Below, piece by piece: positions 51,373 to 63,410 of a stretch of 64,000 bases of DNA. The notes beneath the pieces are model-generated. The model was not told the DNA's origin and did not search any database. It worked only from the letters and a program-made list of their open reading frames with translations. The position numbers and the translations under genes are program-made. Source of the DNA: Hemibagrus wyckioides (Eukaryota > Chordata > Actinopteri > Siluriformes > Bagridae); assembly GCF_019097595.1 (NCBI RefSeq), contig NC_080715.1, positions 10,311,573-10,375,572 of the forward strand, in the 5' to 3' direction. Within the stretch, counting starts at the first letter, position 1, and each line of letters starts with the position of its first letter.

Positions 51373-53561
51373 TATAAATATATAGCTTTTTTGGAACATA
51401 TTGATAGAATGTACAGTTCACTAAGAACTGTATAAGAATTTTGTGTGTCACAATTTACCAGCAAATGTCTTAGTACACATAAGTAGTGCTCATGTTGTTA
51501 TGACACACCTAAATTGGTTCTTTTGGAAAGAACCATGCTTGCTAATAAGGAGTTACATATCATTAACTCATTCTCTTACTAGCGGAGCTTATGGCTCTAA
51601 GTTTACTGTGCTGTATTTCTCCCTAGCTCCCCCCATCTTTAAATGAATTACAGTCCAAATCTATTTAATTTTGAATTTGTCATAGCAAAAAAATCACATA
51701 TTGAATGCAGTCAAATACATCCAATATTTTATATTATTATAGGATTACAGTAAAACAGATATAAGATTATTAATTATTATTTGTAGACAAACTAATTTCA
51801 AGTTTTCTCATTGTACAGGCAGATCACTTTGTTTCTTTCCAGAAATAAATGATGAAAATGCTAAGAAAGATTTCTGCCAAACAGAACAAGACTATTTGAA
51901 GTGAAACTTGAAATGAAAATGTCTAGAAATGTAAAATAAATGTAAGGTTTAATCATCCTATATCGGGTCAGACCTGACCCGAAGCTGGATATTTGATACC
52001 TCTTCTGTCCAAAGAAATTAGAGTAAAGATACTCTAAAAATGCCTTTATGTGAACTGACAATTCAACTGAATTGAATTAATGTAGATAGCTAGCAATCAA
52101 GGTTTATGCTACATGTTTGGATATGTCTAACACGGACATGTCCATCTCTTAGGATCACTTCCTGTCCATCACAAATCACTTAGGACTCATTACTCCACTT
52201 AAAACTATATATGCATATATTAGAGATTTCCTAATTACATTCATTATTGATTCATTTTTTCCCCTTTGGATTTAAATACAAAGCGTGAACTCCTAAGACT
52301 GTATCATTTATAGCTCTCTTTCAGGACTCTCTCTAGTCTGTCCCCTTACAACCTTCTGTTTATAGAGAGTCTACATTCAGCACATCTAATATAGAAGCCA
52401 CGTGACAACCTTTCTAAAACAATTTCTCATGCAGGTGGACTGAGCTGAAAGAGGAAAGTACAGTTTGTTCTGCTGAGTATCTGCTTTATGATGAGCGACT
52501 GCAAAACTACAATCAGTCACACGGCACCTCTAATTTTTCACGCCTTGAAGGATGGCGATGAGACTACAGGCAATGGTGGTGGTAGCGTGAGAGGAAAAGG
52601 GGAGAAGATGTACGGATAATGACCTACAATTTATTTGTTCATTTATGTTCAGGAATCATTTTATTTCAGGGAGGATCCAGGAGCTATGGCAAGGACATGG
52701 GGTTCAGTTCAATTCAGTTCACACAGGATTGGAAACCAGTCTATGATAAGGCAGTCATGCAGATTCTGGAAAAAGAAATAAAAACAGTTGTCTGAAACCT
52801 TGTACACCTTGTTTTAATAAGTAATATCTAATAGATTCTTAAAAAGACTGAAGCGACAACACTACACACAATAATGCTGAGAAATTCTAAGAGCAACAAG
52901 TGAATAAAACAAAATGACCTCGAGTGGGTCAATATAAAAGACTATTATTGTTATTATATTGCATTTACTAGCTTACTCAAATACAATCATTTAACCCTTT
53001 CTTACAGAACACATTGACTTATCTGACACATGAACTTATCTGACATTTTTAATCAGTATAAGCAAATGAAATCTTTTAGTGCTGCAAGTCTGTGCTAAGA
53101 TTAGTCTGGACACTGTTGGGTTTCTGTATGTAGAGTATCGTTACTCTGGGCTTAGCTGCTGGTGAGCAGGGCAGTGGGGATGGGAAGCTCTCAACCATAA
53201 CATTGGTACAAAGATAAAATGGACAACACAACTAGAGCTTTATTTTAAAATAGTAAAACACAAAATGTAACTGCCAGAGCAAAATGTATAACATTTAAAC
53301 TAGCAGGCTAGGTGGAAAAGAAATACTTATGAAAAATTAAAAATTTGTAATGCCCTGGGGTTCTACTTTTATTTGAACCATTAAAAAAAACCACTTTGAA
53401 GAGTGTGACATCACAAATAAATTCAGTGCTAAACACGGGAACTCGCTAAACAGGAGGACATTTCGTTTTTTTTGTCCTCTGGTAAAAAAGAGTTAACAAA
53501 CTTTAATAGATGTTTCTGCAATACTGCAATCTCATATTGGTAATATAATATATGACATTAA
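51373..53561. other. Intergenic, nothing recognised
   Basis: Unique A/T-rich sequence. At 51964-51981 there is a small perfect hairpin (CGGGTCAG-AC-CTGACCCG) that is also an inverted pair of GGGTCA half-sites. No gene. Confidence 0.45.

Positions 53562-53628
<67 letters not shown>
53562..53628. repeat. (ATT)n array
   Basis: About 22 ATT units. Confidence 0.95.
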
Positions 53629-55240
53629 TTGCATATTTATTGATTCATTTCAATTATTTATACACTTTCAACAGTTTTAAAAGGTTAATTATTTATGTGC
53701 TAAACAGCAATGGATTCAAAACAAATTCTATGTAGGAATTTCTGTCCATGCCATGACTAAACAAAAAAAGTAACGGTAAAATGTACTCCTAATTTGTACA
53801 GTGGACATATTTTCTAAGTTGATGCCATTGCCATTCATCTTACTGTGCTGGACCATGACAAATGGACAATCACCAAACTGGTTAAAGCAAACTGGAATTC
53901 TTCACTAATCAAAAAAAACATCTCAGAACTTATAGTCTTATAGGGACACAGGATAACCAAATGCCAAATCAAATTTGCCCAAATTTCCTTAAAATAATGA
54001 GATGTTTTTCATGTTTTATCCCTGGAATGTATTTCTTTGTATAGAATTTATTAAAAATAACTATTTAATGCAATCTGTTCAATCCATGATTAATTAAGTG
54101 TAGCCTAAATCATAAAACTTTACGTAGAACGCGTTCATACATACATACATAAAACAATATAGTGTACAATAATTTTTTTATTAAACCTACACTTACACAG
54201 AAGTAATAAACTGAATACAGAAAACAATTAAAGCCGTGGCAGCCTTCTTATGTCACATATAGAAAATCAAACCCTTATTGACATGTTTGACTCATTAATG
54301 TGCGCCAGCATTTAGAACTATTATAAACATCCTGTCTTCACGTTTCGCTACGTATACCAACTGCCACCCACCTGATCAATACGCTATTCAACAGCCTGAA
54401 AATGTCGCTTAGAAAATCCATACGAGCTCCAGTAATGATTGAAAATAAATTGTTGATTGTGCCATGCTGAGTGTTGTGGTAATCTCTCCTTTGTTTCAAC
54501 CAACAGGAACAACACAGGTTTGTGATGTCCGGGTCAGAATGGACAGAGAGACTCAAATACCAAACAGCTGCTTGATTGATGTTGGACAACTCACTGTCAT
54601 TTTCCTTAATGTGAAAATGTGGATGTTAAATTGTATGTTCAATGCAATGAAAGTGGGGGGAAATGCCAAGATTATGCTTTTTGAATACCTGATACAGCAG
54701 GCGAGTGTTAAATTATCAGACTGGAGCTGTCAAAGACTATGCATGTACAGTATCTTTGGAGGACGGTTATAAAAACATATGTAATGGAAAATATTCAAGT
54801 AATATTGAAGAAGAAGAAGAAGAGGAAGAAGAAGAAGCACATCACACAATTTCCATTTTCAGTTTCAATTTTCGCTTCCACATATATAGGTGACATGTTT
54901 GGAGTCCACACTTTTCTCCTCCGACATTCAGCCGTTCAGAACATCACTCAAACATGAATGAAACTTCATGAAGGAATTATCATGGCTACTTCATAAAGAC
55001 TTAAGGCAAAACTGTGGATGAATATGTTGAGTAAATTATGTATAACTGCAACTCTGTCAGGAATAGTCCTGCTTGTCTTTTTTTATGGCCACCAGATAAA
55101 GAGATTTGTAATAGTTATAGGTAAAGCTGTTTCTTAAAATCCAAAGTTTTCATATATGATAAGATACGATAAGATGTAGAGCTTTGAACATTAAGGTTGC
55201 TGGTTTGAACTCCAACATGTAATTAGCTCATCTGCTGGAT
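53629..55240. other. Intergenic, nothing recognised
   Basis: A/T-rich apart from the GAA array. The frame 54464-54772 does not resemble a known protein. No RNA gene seen. Confidence 0.4.
54806..54837. repeat. (GAA)n array
   Basis: GAA units with one GAG interruption. Confidence 0.9.
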
Positions 55241-55289
55241 ACAATGCTAATACTACATAAATGCTACAATCACTCATTCTTGAGAATCT

Positions 55290-55775
55290 CAGATGGACTC
55301 ATAGATGGACGGAGGGACGGATGGAGAGACGGACAGATGGATGGATGGATGGATGGATGGATGGAAAGTGAGATAATGGATGGATGGATGGGTGGGTGGA
55401 AGGATGGGTGGCTGAAAGGATGGATGGATGGATGTGGGGACAAATGGATAAATGGACAAACAGATGGATGGATGGATGGATGGAGGGATGGGTGGCTGAA
55501 AGGATGGATGGACGGAAAGTGAGATAATGGATGGATGGATGGATTGATGGATGGATGGGTGACTGAAAGGATGGATGGATGGATGAGGGGATTGATGGAT
55601 GGATGGATGGATGGATGGATGGATGGATGGAAGGACAGACGGATGGATTGATGGACAAACAGATGGATGGACGGGCTGCCAGACAGGTGGACAGATGGAT
55701 GGATGGTTCGATGGATTGATGGATGGATGGGCAGATGGATGGATGGAAGGATGGATGGATACATGGATAGAAGGG
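55290..55775. repeat. (GGAT)n satellite-like block with higher-order units
   Basis: A tract of ATGG/GGAT repeats is punctuated by recurring non-tetramer pieces such as 'gaaagtgagataatggatgg' (about 55364 and 55515) and 'gggtggctgaaaggatggat' (about 55406, 55490; variant at about 55557), so larger units were duplicated. Long frames of Ile-His-Pro-Ser repeats here are translation artefacts. Confidence 0.9.
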
Positions 55776-55842
55776 TGACTGAAAAACATGATCTATTTTT
55801 TGAGGAATGAAAAGAGAGACTTGTGAGGTAATAACTGTTTAT

Positions 55843-57165
55843 AGCTTCTTCTTCTTCTTCTTCTTTCGGCTTTTCCCTTCAGGGGTGGCCACAGTGAATC
55901 ATCTCTCTCTACCTATCCCTATCTTCTGCATCCTCAACACTTGCACCCACTAACTTCATATCCTCATTTATTACATCCATATACCTCCTCTTTGGCCTTC
56001 CTCTTTGCCTCCTGCCTGGCAGCTCCATGTCCAACACTCTCCTACCAATATACTCACTCTCCCTCCTCTGAACATGTCCAAACCATCTTAATCTGCCCTA
56101 ACTTTGTCCCCCCAAACGTCCAACATGAGCTGTCCATCTGATGTACTCAAATTCAGTTTTACTCTGATGTTTACTCAAATTCAGTTTTACTCCATCTGAT
56201 GTACTCAAATTCAGATGTACTCTGATGTCCCTCAAACCATACAGCATGGCTGGTCTCACCACTGATGGTCTCTCCTCTGACCATCCCTATACTTCTCCAT
56301 CAACATTCCCAGAGCAAAAATTGCATCTGTTGTGCTCTTTCTGGGCATGAAGCCATACTGCTTCTCACAAATGTCCACTACCTTCCTTAACCTAGCTTCT
56401 ACTACTCTTTCCCATAGCTTCATTGTATGGCTCATCAACTTTATCCCCCTATAGTTGCTGCAACTCTGCATGTCACCCTTATTCTTAAAGATCGGCACTA
56501 TCACACTTCACCATTCCTCAGGCATCTTCTCACTCTCTAAAACCCTGTTAAACAGACTAGTTAAAAATTCCACTGCCACCTCTCCTAGACACTTCCAGAC
56601 CTCCGCCGGGATGTCATCAGGACCAACTGCCTTTCCACTTTTCATCCTCTTCAAAGCCTTCCTGACTTCATCCTTTCTAATCTTATCTACTTTCTGTTAC
56701 ACAGAGTTCACCCCTTCTACTCTTTCTTCCCTCTCATTTTCCTCATTCATCAGCTCTTCAAAGTACTCCTTCCATCTCCTCTGTACACTCTCCTCACTTG
56801 TGAGCACCTTTCCATCTCTATCCTTAATAACTCTAACTTGCTGCACATCCTTCCCATCTCAATCCCTCTGCCTAGCTAACCTGTACAAGTCCTTCTCTCC
56901 TTCTCTAGTGTCTAACCCAGTGTACAACTCGTCATACACCTTCTGCTTGGCCTTAGACACCTCCCTCTTCACTCTGTGTTGTAACTCCTTGTATTCCTGT
57001 CTATTCTCTTCAGTCCTGTCCATGTCCCACTTCTTCTTGGCTAACCTCTTCCTTTGAATACTATCCTGAACTTCCTCATTCCACCACCAAGTCTCCTTAT
57101 CTTCTTTCCTCCTTCCAGATGACACACCCAGCACACCCAGTGTCCCTGATCACTTCCACTACTAC
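55843..57165 (-). mobile_element. RTE-type (BovB-class) LINE fragment, 5'-truncated and internally deleted
   Basis: On the minus strand, 57134-56859 encodes the region between endonuclease and reverse transcriptase (KETWWWNEEVQDSIQRKRLA...). After frame breaks, 56504-56256 encodes the N-terminal part of the reverse transcriptase (IVPIFKNKG, NYRGIKLM, YGFMPRKSTTDAI). The 3' part (about 56140-55860) corresponds to the C-terminal end (GRQ/RGRPK-type text and SLWPPLKGK), and the element ends in a GAA-rich tail at 55843-55866. The palm segment that should hold the catalytic YADD-type motif is missing at about 56145-56255, where a local direct repeat sits. The element cannot move itself. Confidence 0.85.
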
Positions 57166-57169
57166 TGTA

Positions 57170-57940
57170 ACATAACAGAACAGTGATAAGAGAAACTAAA
57201 TTGCAGGCGATCCCAAATGTTAAATAACTAAAATGAACTAAAGACAATGGTGTTTTCATTTTTAATTTCTTATGCAATCATTTGAACACACATTTTGGGA
57301 AAACTTGCATTAAAAAGTAGTTTTGCATTTTGTAATAGTATAAATAATAATAAACAATAAATACTGAAATTTTAATAGTATTGTTCTTAGTTTAGTATAT
57401 CATTAATCTTCCTGGTTTCTACTTTCACCTGTTTTGCTTGTTGCATGATAATGGATTATCATACACCCCCCCAAGGACTTCCTTATTGGATTTGCCTTCT
57501 TATTGGCTATTTATGGGCATATTTAGAAACACAGCACACAAGCAGCCTAACAATTCAACAAGTGAGAATCTTACACAACTCCTAGAGTTGACTTTATAAG
57601 TCCTCTCTCCTCAGACTGCAATTCAGACAGAGCTTCATATTAGGTGTCTCCCCACCACTGAAAGTGTGCTGGCCTAATTACAGATTAATATATAAACATG
57701 GTTTTTAATCATCTGAGCTTTTACTACAGGATGGTCTCATTTCTTGGTGACAGCTGGGGATGCTGTCTTGCGATTCGCCGTAATCCACTTTTTATTATGA
57801 AGAAAATTGCATCATTTCTGTATACAGACGGTGTGTGTGTGTGTGTGTTCATGCAATATATAGAGAAGAGTCTAATAAAATTGCACTATATCCCACCTAC
57901 ATCTGCTAACCTCACTAGTGCATTAAACAAATCATGAAAT
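57170..57940. other. Intergenic, nothing recognised
   Basis: Unique sequence upstream of the LINE's 5' break; no gene. Confidence 0.4.
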
Positions 57941-57944
57941 TAGC

Positions 57945-58125
57945 CACTTATTGAACAAACAGCTCCGATAAATAAATAACTCAGAGTAAAGTAATTAGCA
58001 GACGAGCCAATAAAACTTTCTGCATGTGAGAAAAGCCCTCCTGAAGGCATGCGGCTTATCAAAAGGCATCTGAAATGGCTTGATTTAGTAAAGCTCTGCT
58101 CTCTGTGGTGGTGGTTATGCTCCTA
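57945..58125. other. Candidate conserved non-coding element
   Basis: 'gataaataaataactcagag', 'taaagtaattagcagacgag' and 'catgcggcttatcaaaaggc' in unique sequence. Confidence 0.35.
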
Positions 58126-58611
58126 ATAGCATGATTTACACAGCCACACATGAAGACAAATACACTTACATTACATGGTAAAGGCTCTCTGTAACACACA
58201 CTGATGGAGCGCTCACTGTTTGGTTCTGTGTTTTCCATTTAGATTTTATTATGTGCACCATTATGCAAATGAAGCTGACCCAAATCTGTTCATGCAAATG
58301 AATGTATTTTACCTTTAAGAGCGGACATGGGATTCCCACACACACGCTTGTGTAATGGTCTAACAGGAAGGTACAGAATAGGCTTAACTATATCACACAT
58401 ACACACACACACACACACAATCACACAAACTACTAAATGATATGCACAAATTGTACTGGAAATGTAATCTGGTCATGTGACTCCTGGGAAATATTTTGTA
58501 ACAAAATCATTGTTCATAAAGGAAGCACCACTGAGCTTTTTATCGTTCATAACAAAGTCATGTGCATAACATCAATATTACAGGTCATTATAATCTTCTT
58601 TTTTTGATGCC

Positions 58612-58939
<328 letters not shown>

Positions 58940-59250
58940 AAAAGAAATTAATCCAAATACAGAATTCTATTTTGTATTATTTTATTAAAATACATTTTTG
59001 AATATTTTCTATTTGTAGTGAGCTTCTATTTTTAAACACAGCATTTGACTACTGTGAATGACTGTATATGTGTCCAATAAAATTTACATTTGAATTCAAT
59101 TATTATTATTATTATTTATTATTATGAATTATAAACACGAATTATATATCATTAACAGAAGAGCTCCTTCCATTCAGTCATATTGGGGTGAATGTCTGTG
59201 TGAAGTTTTACAGGTTCTTCTGTGTGCTTGTGGCTTGAATAAATGAATGA

Positions 59251-59365
<115 letters not shown>

Positions 59366-59673
59366 ACATATAAAATTAGCTTTGCTTGTGGTCCACTTTT
59401 TGTTGTGGTTGTTGTTCTTGTACTTCTTCTTCTTCGATGTTTAAAGAAGGCTGCACAGTAAAAAGAGGAATATATGGTCAGTCAGATTTACAACAAAAAA
59501 ACATTATGTATACTTTACAGGAAAATAAATTTACTTTCTCATCAAACCATTCTATTGCCTGCAATAAACTGAATTTACACACCTGGCTAATCTGCTAGCT
59601 TGCATTATGGAGAGTGACTTAATTAACTCACATGTGGGACCCTAGTGTAGTGCATAATATTACATACATCCTC

Positions 59674-59727
59674 GTGTGTGTGTGTGTGTGTGTCTGTGTG
59701 TGTGTCTGTGTGTGTGTGTGTGTGTGA
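59674..59727. repeat. (GT)n array
   Basis: GT array with two CTGT interruptions. Confidence 0.95.
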
Positions 59728-60067
59728 GATAAATTGTATTTTTCAGGGCTTGGAATATACATGACCTGTTGGATGTCTGAAAACAAATTTTGTTAATGTA
59801 AACTCAGTGCATTCATGTGGAACCAATTTACAGATCAGAATTAAGTTAATACAACAAAGTTTTTTTTTAGTGTATTTTTTCAATTTGGTGCATAATTTGA
59901 TTTATATCGCTAATGTTTTAAGTAGTTACACAAGTTAATATAAGCTAACAACCATGACTAAATGTAATAATTAACCTGCGATTAAATCTTTTATAAATGT
60001 AATATAAAATAATATCAGTGTAACTCCTCAAACATATATAAATGTAGATAAATTAATAAGAATCAAT

Positions 60068-60492
60068 GCACTATATAACCAAACCTTTGTGGACATCTGA
60101 CCATCACACATCTGACCTAGAACATCCCATTCCAGTACCATGCACATTAATATGGAATTGCCCCACACCCTTTTGCTACTGTTACAGCCTTCACTCCTTT
60201 TGGGATCTCTTTTCAGTAGATTTTGTAATGTGGCTGTGGGGATTTGTGCTTATTCAGGACAAGCACATGAGTGAGGGAAGGTTCTGATGATGTTTGAGGA
60301 GGTCTGACACACAGTCACTGTTCCAGTTCATCCTGAAGGTGTGCAGTGGTGTTAAGTTGGATCTGGCTTGGTGCACAGGGGCATATTGTCATGCTGGAAC
60401 AAATGAGCTAGGGCCTTTAGTTACGGTGAAGGGTTGAACAGTCTACATGTAGGTGTGATATTCAAACGTCCACATATTTTTGGTCCAGTAGA
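60068..60492. mobile_element. Tc1/mariner-type MITE, family B
   Basis: The left end ACTATATAACCAAACCTTTG followed by TGGACATCTGACC pairs with a right end that reads, inverted, CTACTGGACCAAAAATATGT then GGACGTTTGAATA. Length is about 425 bp with no intact ORF. A lone end of the same family is at 38437-38485. Confidence 0.65.
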
Positions 60493-60685
60493 TTCTGTAA
60501 AAATTTGCCTTGTCATAGCTTAATGGGTTCTATTAGAGTGAAAATACTCCAAATCACTAAATACTGAGATTATCAAACAATAATAACTTGGAGCTGTCAG
60601 CTATTTCGGACTTCTAAAGTAGTGAACTTGAGATCCTTTCATAAACACAGGTTGAATTTAAGAGCGGATGTTGGTATTTTGTATG

Positions 60686-61341
60686 GTGGCCGAGACGTGC
60701 AAAACAAAATAACAAATCCGGAAACAAAATAACAAATCCAAAAACACAAGGACAATTCAGACAAACCTGGAAAAGGTAGGTATAGTTTGCGAATGCAGTT
60801 CTTACCGCTGATTGGACGAGGCATCTGTCACTCGAGATATACAAGCAGTAGGAAATTGTGTATCTAACTTTATTTCTTGTAAATGTGTGGAGTTCTGCGT
60901 TCACTTTAAATCATTTTTTTTCGATAGTGCAACTTTAAATCTTTTAAATAACAAACGCATATTTATATTTATAAGAAAATGGAATTCAGCGCTCTTTGAT
61001 GCAGGATGTTCATATGCCAGGAGTTTGGATATACTGATAGAGTATCATGGCATAAAGATTAGTTTGCGGTGTCTAAAAACACACCTAAAGAACGCAGGTA
61101 TGTTTCGAAGACAAAAACTATTCGTTATTAAACGATGTAAGGAGCATTATAAGAGCAGAGCAGTATTCATATACATGCAAATCAAATTTTTAGTGCTGCA
61201 GCAAGCTGTACTTCCATTTATCTTGAGTGACAGACGTCTCGTCCGATCAGAGTTAAGACAAACTATACCTATCTTTTCCGGTTTGTCTAAATTATTATTT
61301 TGTTTTCTGATTCGTTATTTTGTTTTGCATTTCTCGGCCAC
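60686..61341 (+). mobile_element. DNA transposon with long inverted repeats and a transposase-like remnant
   Basis: The ends 60686-60838 and 61220-61341 are inverted copies of each other. Matching blocks include GTGGCCGAGA, GCAAAACAAAATAAC, AGGTATAGTTTG, and GGACGAG followed by CTGTCACTC. The left end has an extra ~30-bp AACAAAATAACAAATCC duplication. The 656-bp element lies inside a 201-codon open frame (60812-61417, +). Residues about 75-95 of that frame read ILIEYHGIKISLRCLKTHLK, like the N-terminal helix-turn-helix of integrase-like (rve) eukaryotic transposases found in fish. No catalytic domain is left. Family assignment is tentative. Confidence 0.65.
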
Positions 61342-61344
61342 AGT

Positions 61345-61924
61345 AATTTTGACCCCTGTGTTCGAAAACACAATGACTTTTAAACCTGATGTTGGAAATA
61401 TAGACCACACTTTATAAACGTTTTTCGAAAACAATTTCATTAAATGAGAAGGGTCTACACATCAACAAAACAAATTAGACACATAATTTGTTACACATAA
61501 CTCACTGAGGTCTGGTTCAGGTCTGGTGTCTTATGTTAAATGTAACACTATTCACACCAGTACATCATACTGACTATTAAATGATTCTAAAAGTCGGGGA
61601 ACATTTCCTTTAACATATGACACGATCTGTCAAGAAGAAAGAATGATTAATCCTGCTGGGTTCGAACAAATTGTCCTTATTTCTTTTGAGAGTCATAATC
61701 TTACAGACATATAGATCAGATTACTTACATGAACAAATCTATGGTGATCAGGTGCAGGTTCAGTGCAAAGGTGCTCAGCAGCTTTACCTGAAACAATGTA
61801 CAAGGAAAAGTTACACAATACACACAATAAACTAAAACTGGGTGATGCACACCAGCAGCGAGGTTAAGTCTGTTACAACAGTCAGTCCTTAGCTAGACTG
61901 GCTCGAGACAGCGGCTGGAGACAC
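61345..61924. other. Intergenic, nothing recognised
   Basis: Unique A/T-rich sequence right of the inverted-repeat transposon. No gene. Confidence 0.4.
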
Positions 61925-62300
61925 CTTTTTTTTATCTAGTTCCACTGCAAACAGCATTATCTTGATTAAAGTTTAATTAAGGATCACATTTGGCTGTGAC
62001 TCTCTCCCCTTCTACAGGAGCAGATTTCCGAGGGCTTAACTCCGTGCCTGGCAAAATCCTCTTTTATTAGTTTCAACCTGTTGTAAAAGCTGCAGGCTGC
62101 GAGGGCTGCCAGGCGGCTGCAGCGGTCTTGTTTGCTGCTGGAAAAATCCCAAGTCTCCCGAGATACCCCCCCACACACATACCCCCACCCCTTCACAGTT
62201 TAATATCACCCCCCCTCTCTATATACACGCCACGGAGCCATTATTAATGATACAATTCATTAATTTCTTGTTGGGCTGATGTTATTTATTAAAATATTAA
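61925..62300. other. Candidate conserved non-coding element
   Basis: 'cattatcttgattaaagttt', 'aattaaggatcacatttggc', 'ctgcaggctgcgagggctgc' and 'gagccattattaatgataca' in unique sequence. The minus-strand frame 61984-62196 matches no family I know. Confidence 0.35.
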
Positions 62301-62430
62301 AGAAAGCTCCAGAGACATCCACATGCATGTGCACACACATGCACATATACACACATAATGAGCGACGGGTCCCCTGTCTCCCTCTCGTTCCCCTGTCTCT
62401 CTACTCTTTTGCGTCTGCTCTCTAGTTTCA

Positions 62431-62464
62431 CCTCCTCCTCCTCCTCCTCCTCCTCCTCCTCCTC
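62431..62464. repeat. (CTC)n array
   Basis: Eleven CTC units. Confidence 0.95.
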
Positions 62465-62469
62465 TATTT

Positions 62470-63149
62470 CTTTACACTCAGCCATTTTTTTTCTTTTTAC
62501 CCCCACTCTCCCCTAGATAGACCACGTAATGTGGAATTACTACTCCCAGACATTGTGCTCTCTCTTTCTCTCTCATTAGCTGCTCTCCTGAGCTGAGTGA
62601 CACCATACATCCATTTCACACACACACACACACACAGTGCTTTCTCTTTCGTTAATGAGGCATTCCCGTGTGGGATAAATTGACTACTGTCCATCTGAAC
62701 TAACTGGCCGGCATTCATTACCCCACATGCAGATCTAGGTCATCAGGTGACACCTTAATTCGTCATTAAGGAAATATGATAGTGCCAACTCTATGGGCAG
62801 AGGATATAATAAGACATATAGGCCTGGCGTGTTTTTACAATGCACTGCGTGATGTGCATTGTTTTTACTCGAAGATTTTGGCTAGACATTATATAAAAGA
62901 CATTGCATGTTGTTTATTCATCATTGGTTACACTTTTGTTTCATTTCAGGTGGTTTAATTACACATGCCCTTATTCACAGAGCAGATGGAGATGTATGAT
63001 CATCGAAGCAGTTTACTGAGTCAGTCTCGTTTTCACTATTACCTTAATCCCACTGAGATTAAAGACAGAATAAATTGGTCCATAGATTAGGTGTTTCAGA
63101 TGTTTACATACCGAGACATATAGAGTACGTACATATTTGTATACAGGCT
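62470..63149. other. Intergenic, possible regulatory piece
   Basis: 62690-62800 ('ggtgacaccttaattcgtca', 'ttaaggaaatatgatagtgc') is unique and homeodomain-rich. Otherwise CA and CT arrays. No gene. Confidence 0.3.
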
Positions 63150-63410
63150 GACTCTAGACCCAGGGGTGGCTTAGCAGGGAGCATGTTTGCCCCTCCACTC
63201 TGTGTGTGTAGTGTTCGCATGTCCTCTCCATGCCTCGGCTGTTTCCTCCGGGTTCTGTTGTTTCCTCCCCAGTCCAAAGACATGCCTTGTATGCTGATTA
63301 GTATCTCTACATTGTCCAGAGTGTATGTTTGAGATGCACAATGTTTCAGGGTGTCTCCTGGGATAGGCTCCAGCTCCTTGTGACCCTACATAGGATAAGG
63401 ATAAGGATGG
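63150..63410. repeat. Dispersed fish repeat, longest copy in the window
   Basis: About 260 bp with 'tttcctccccagtccaaaga', 'catgccttgtatgctgatta', 'ctcctgggataggctccagc' and 'gtgaccctacataggataag' in order. This is the complement-side arrangement of the same family, and the best-preserved copy here. Confidence 0.65.

Noticed and set aside
55270..55789. Long minus-strand frames rich in His-Pro-Ser-Ile
   Set aside because: Translation of a GGAT/ATCC satellite; open in three frames for compositional reasons.
56455..57057. 200-codon + strand frame
   Set aside because: Antisense to the LINE coding sequence; the minus strand carries the recognisable reverse transcriptase and linker.
60812..61417. 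201-codon open frame as a host gene
   Set aside because: It spans the inverted ends of a transposon and includes translated TIR sequence. Treated as part of the mobile element.
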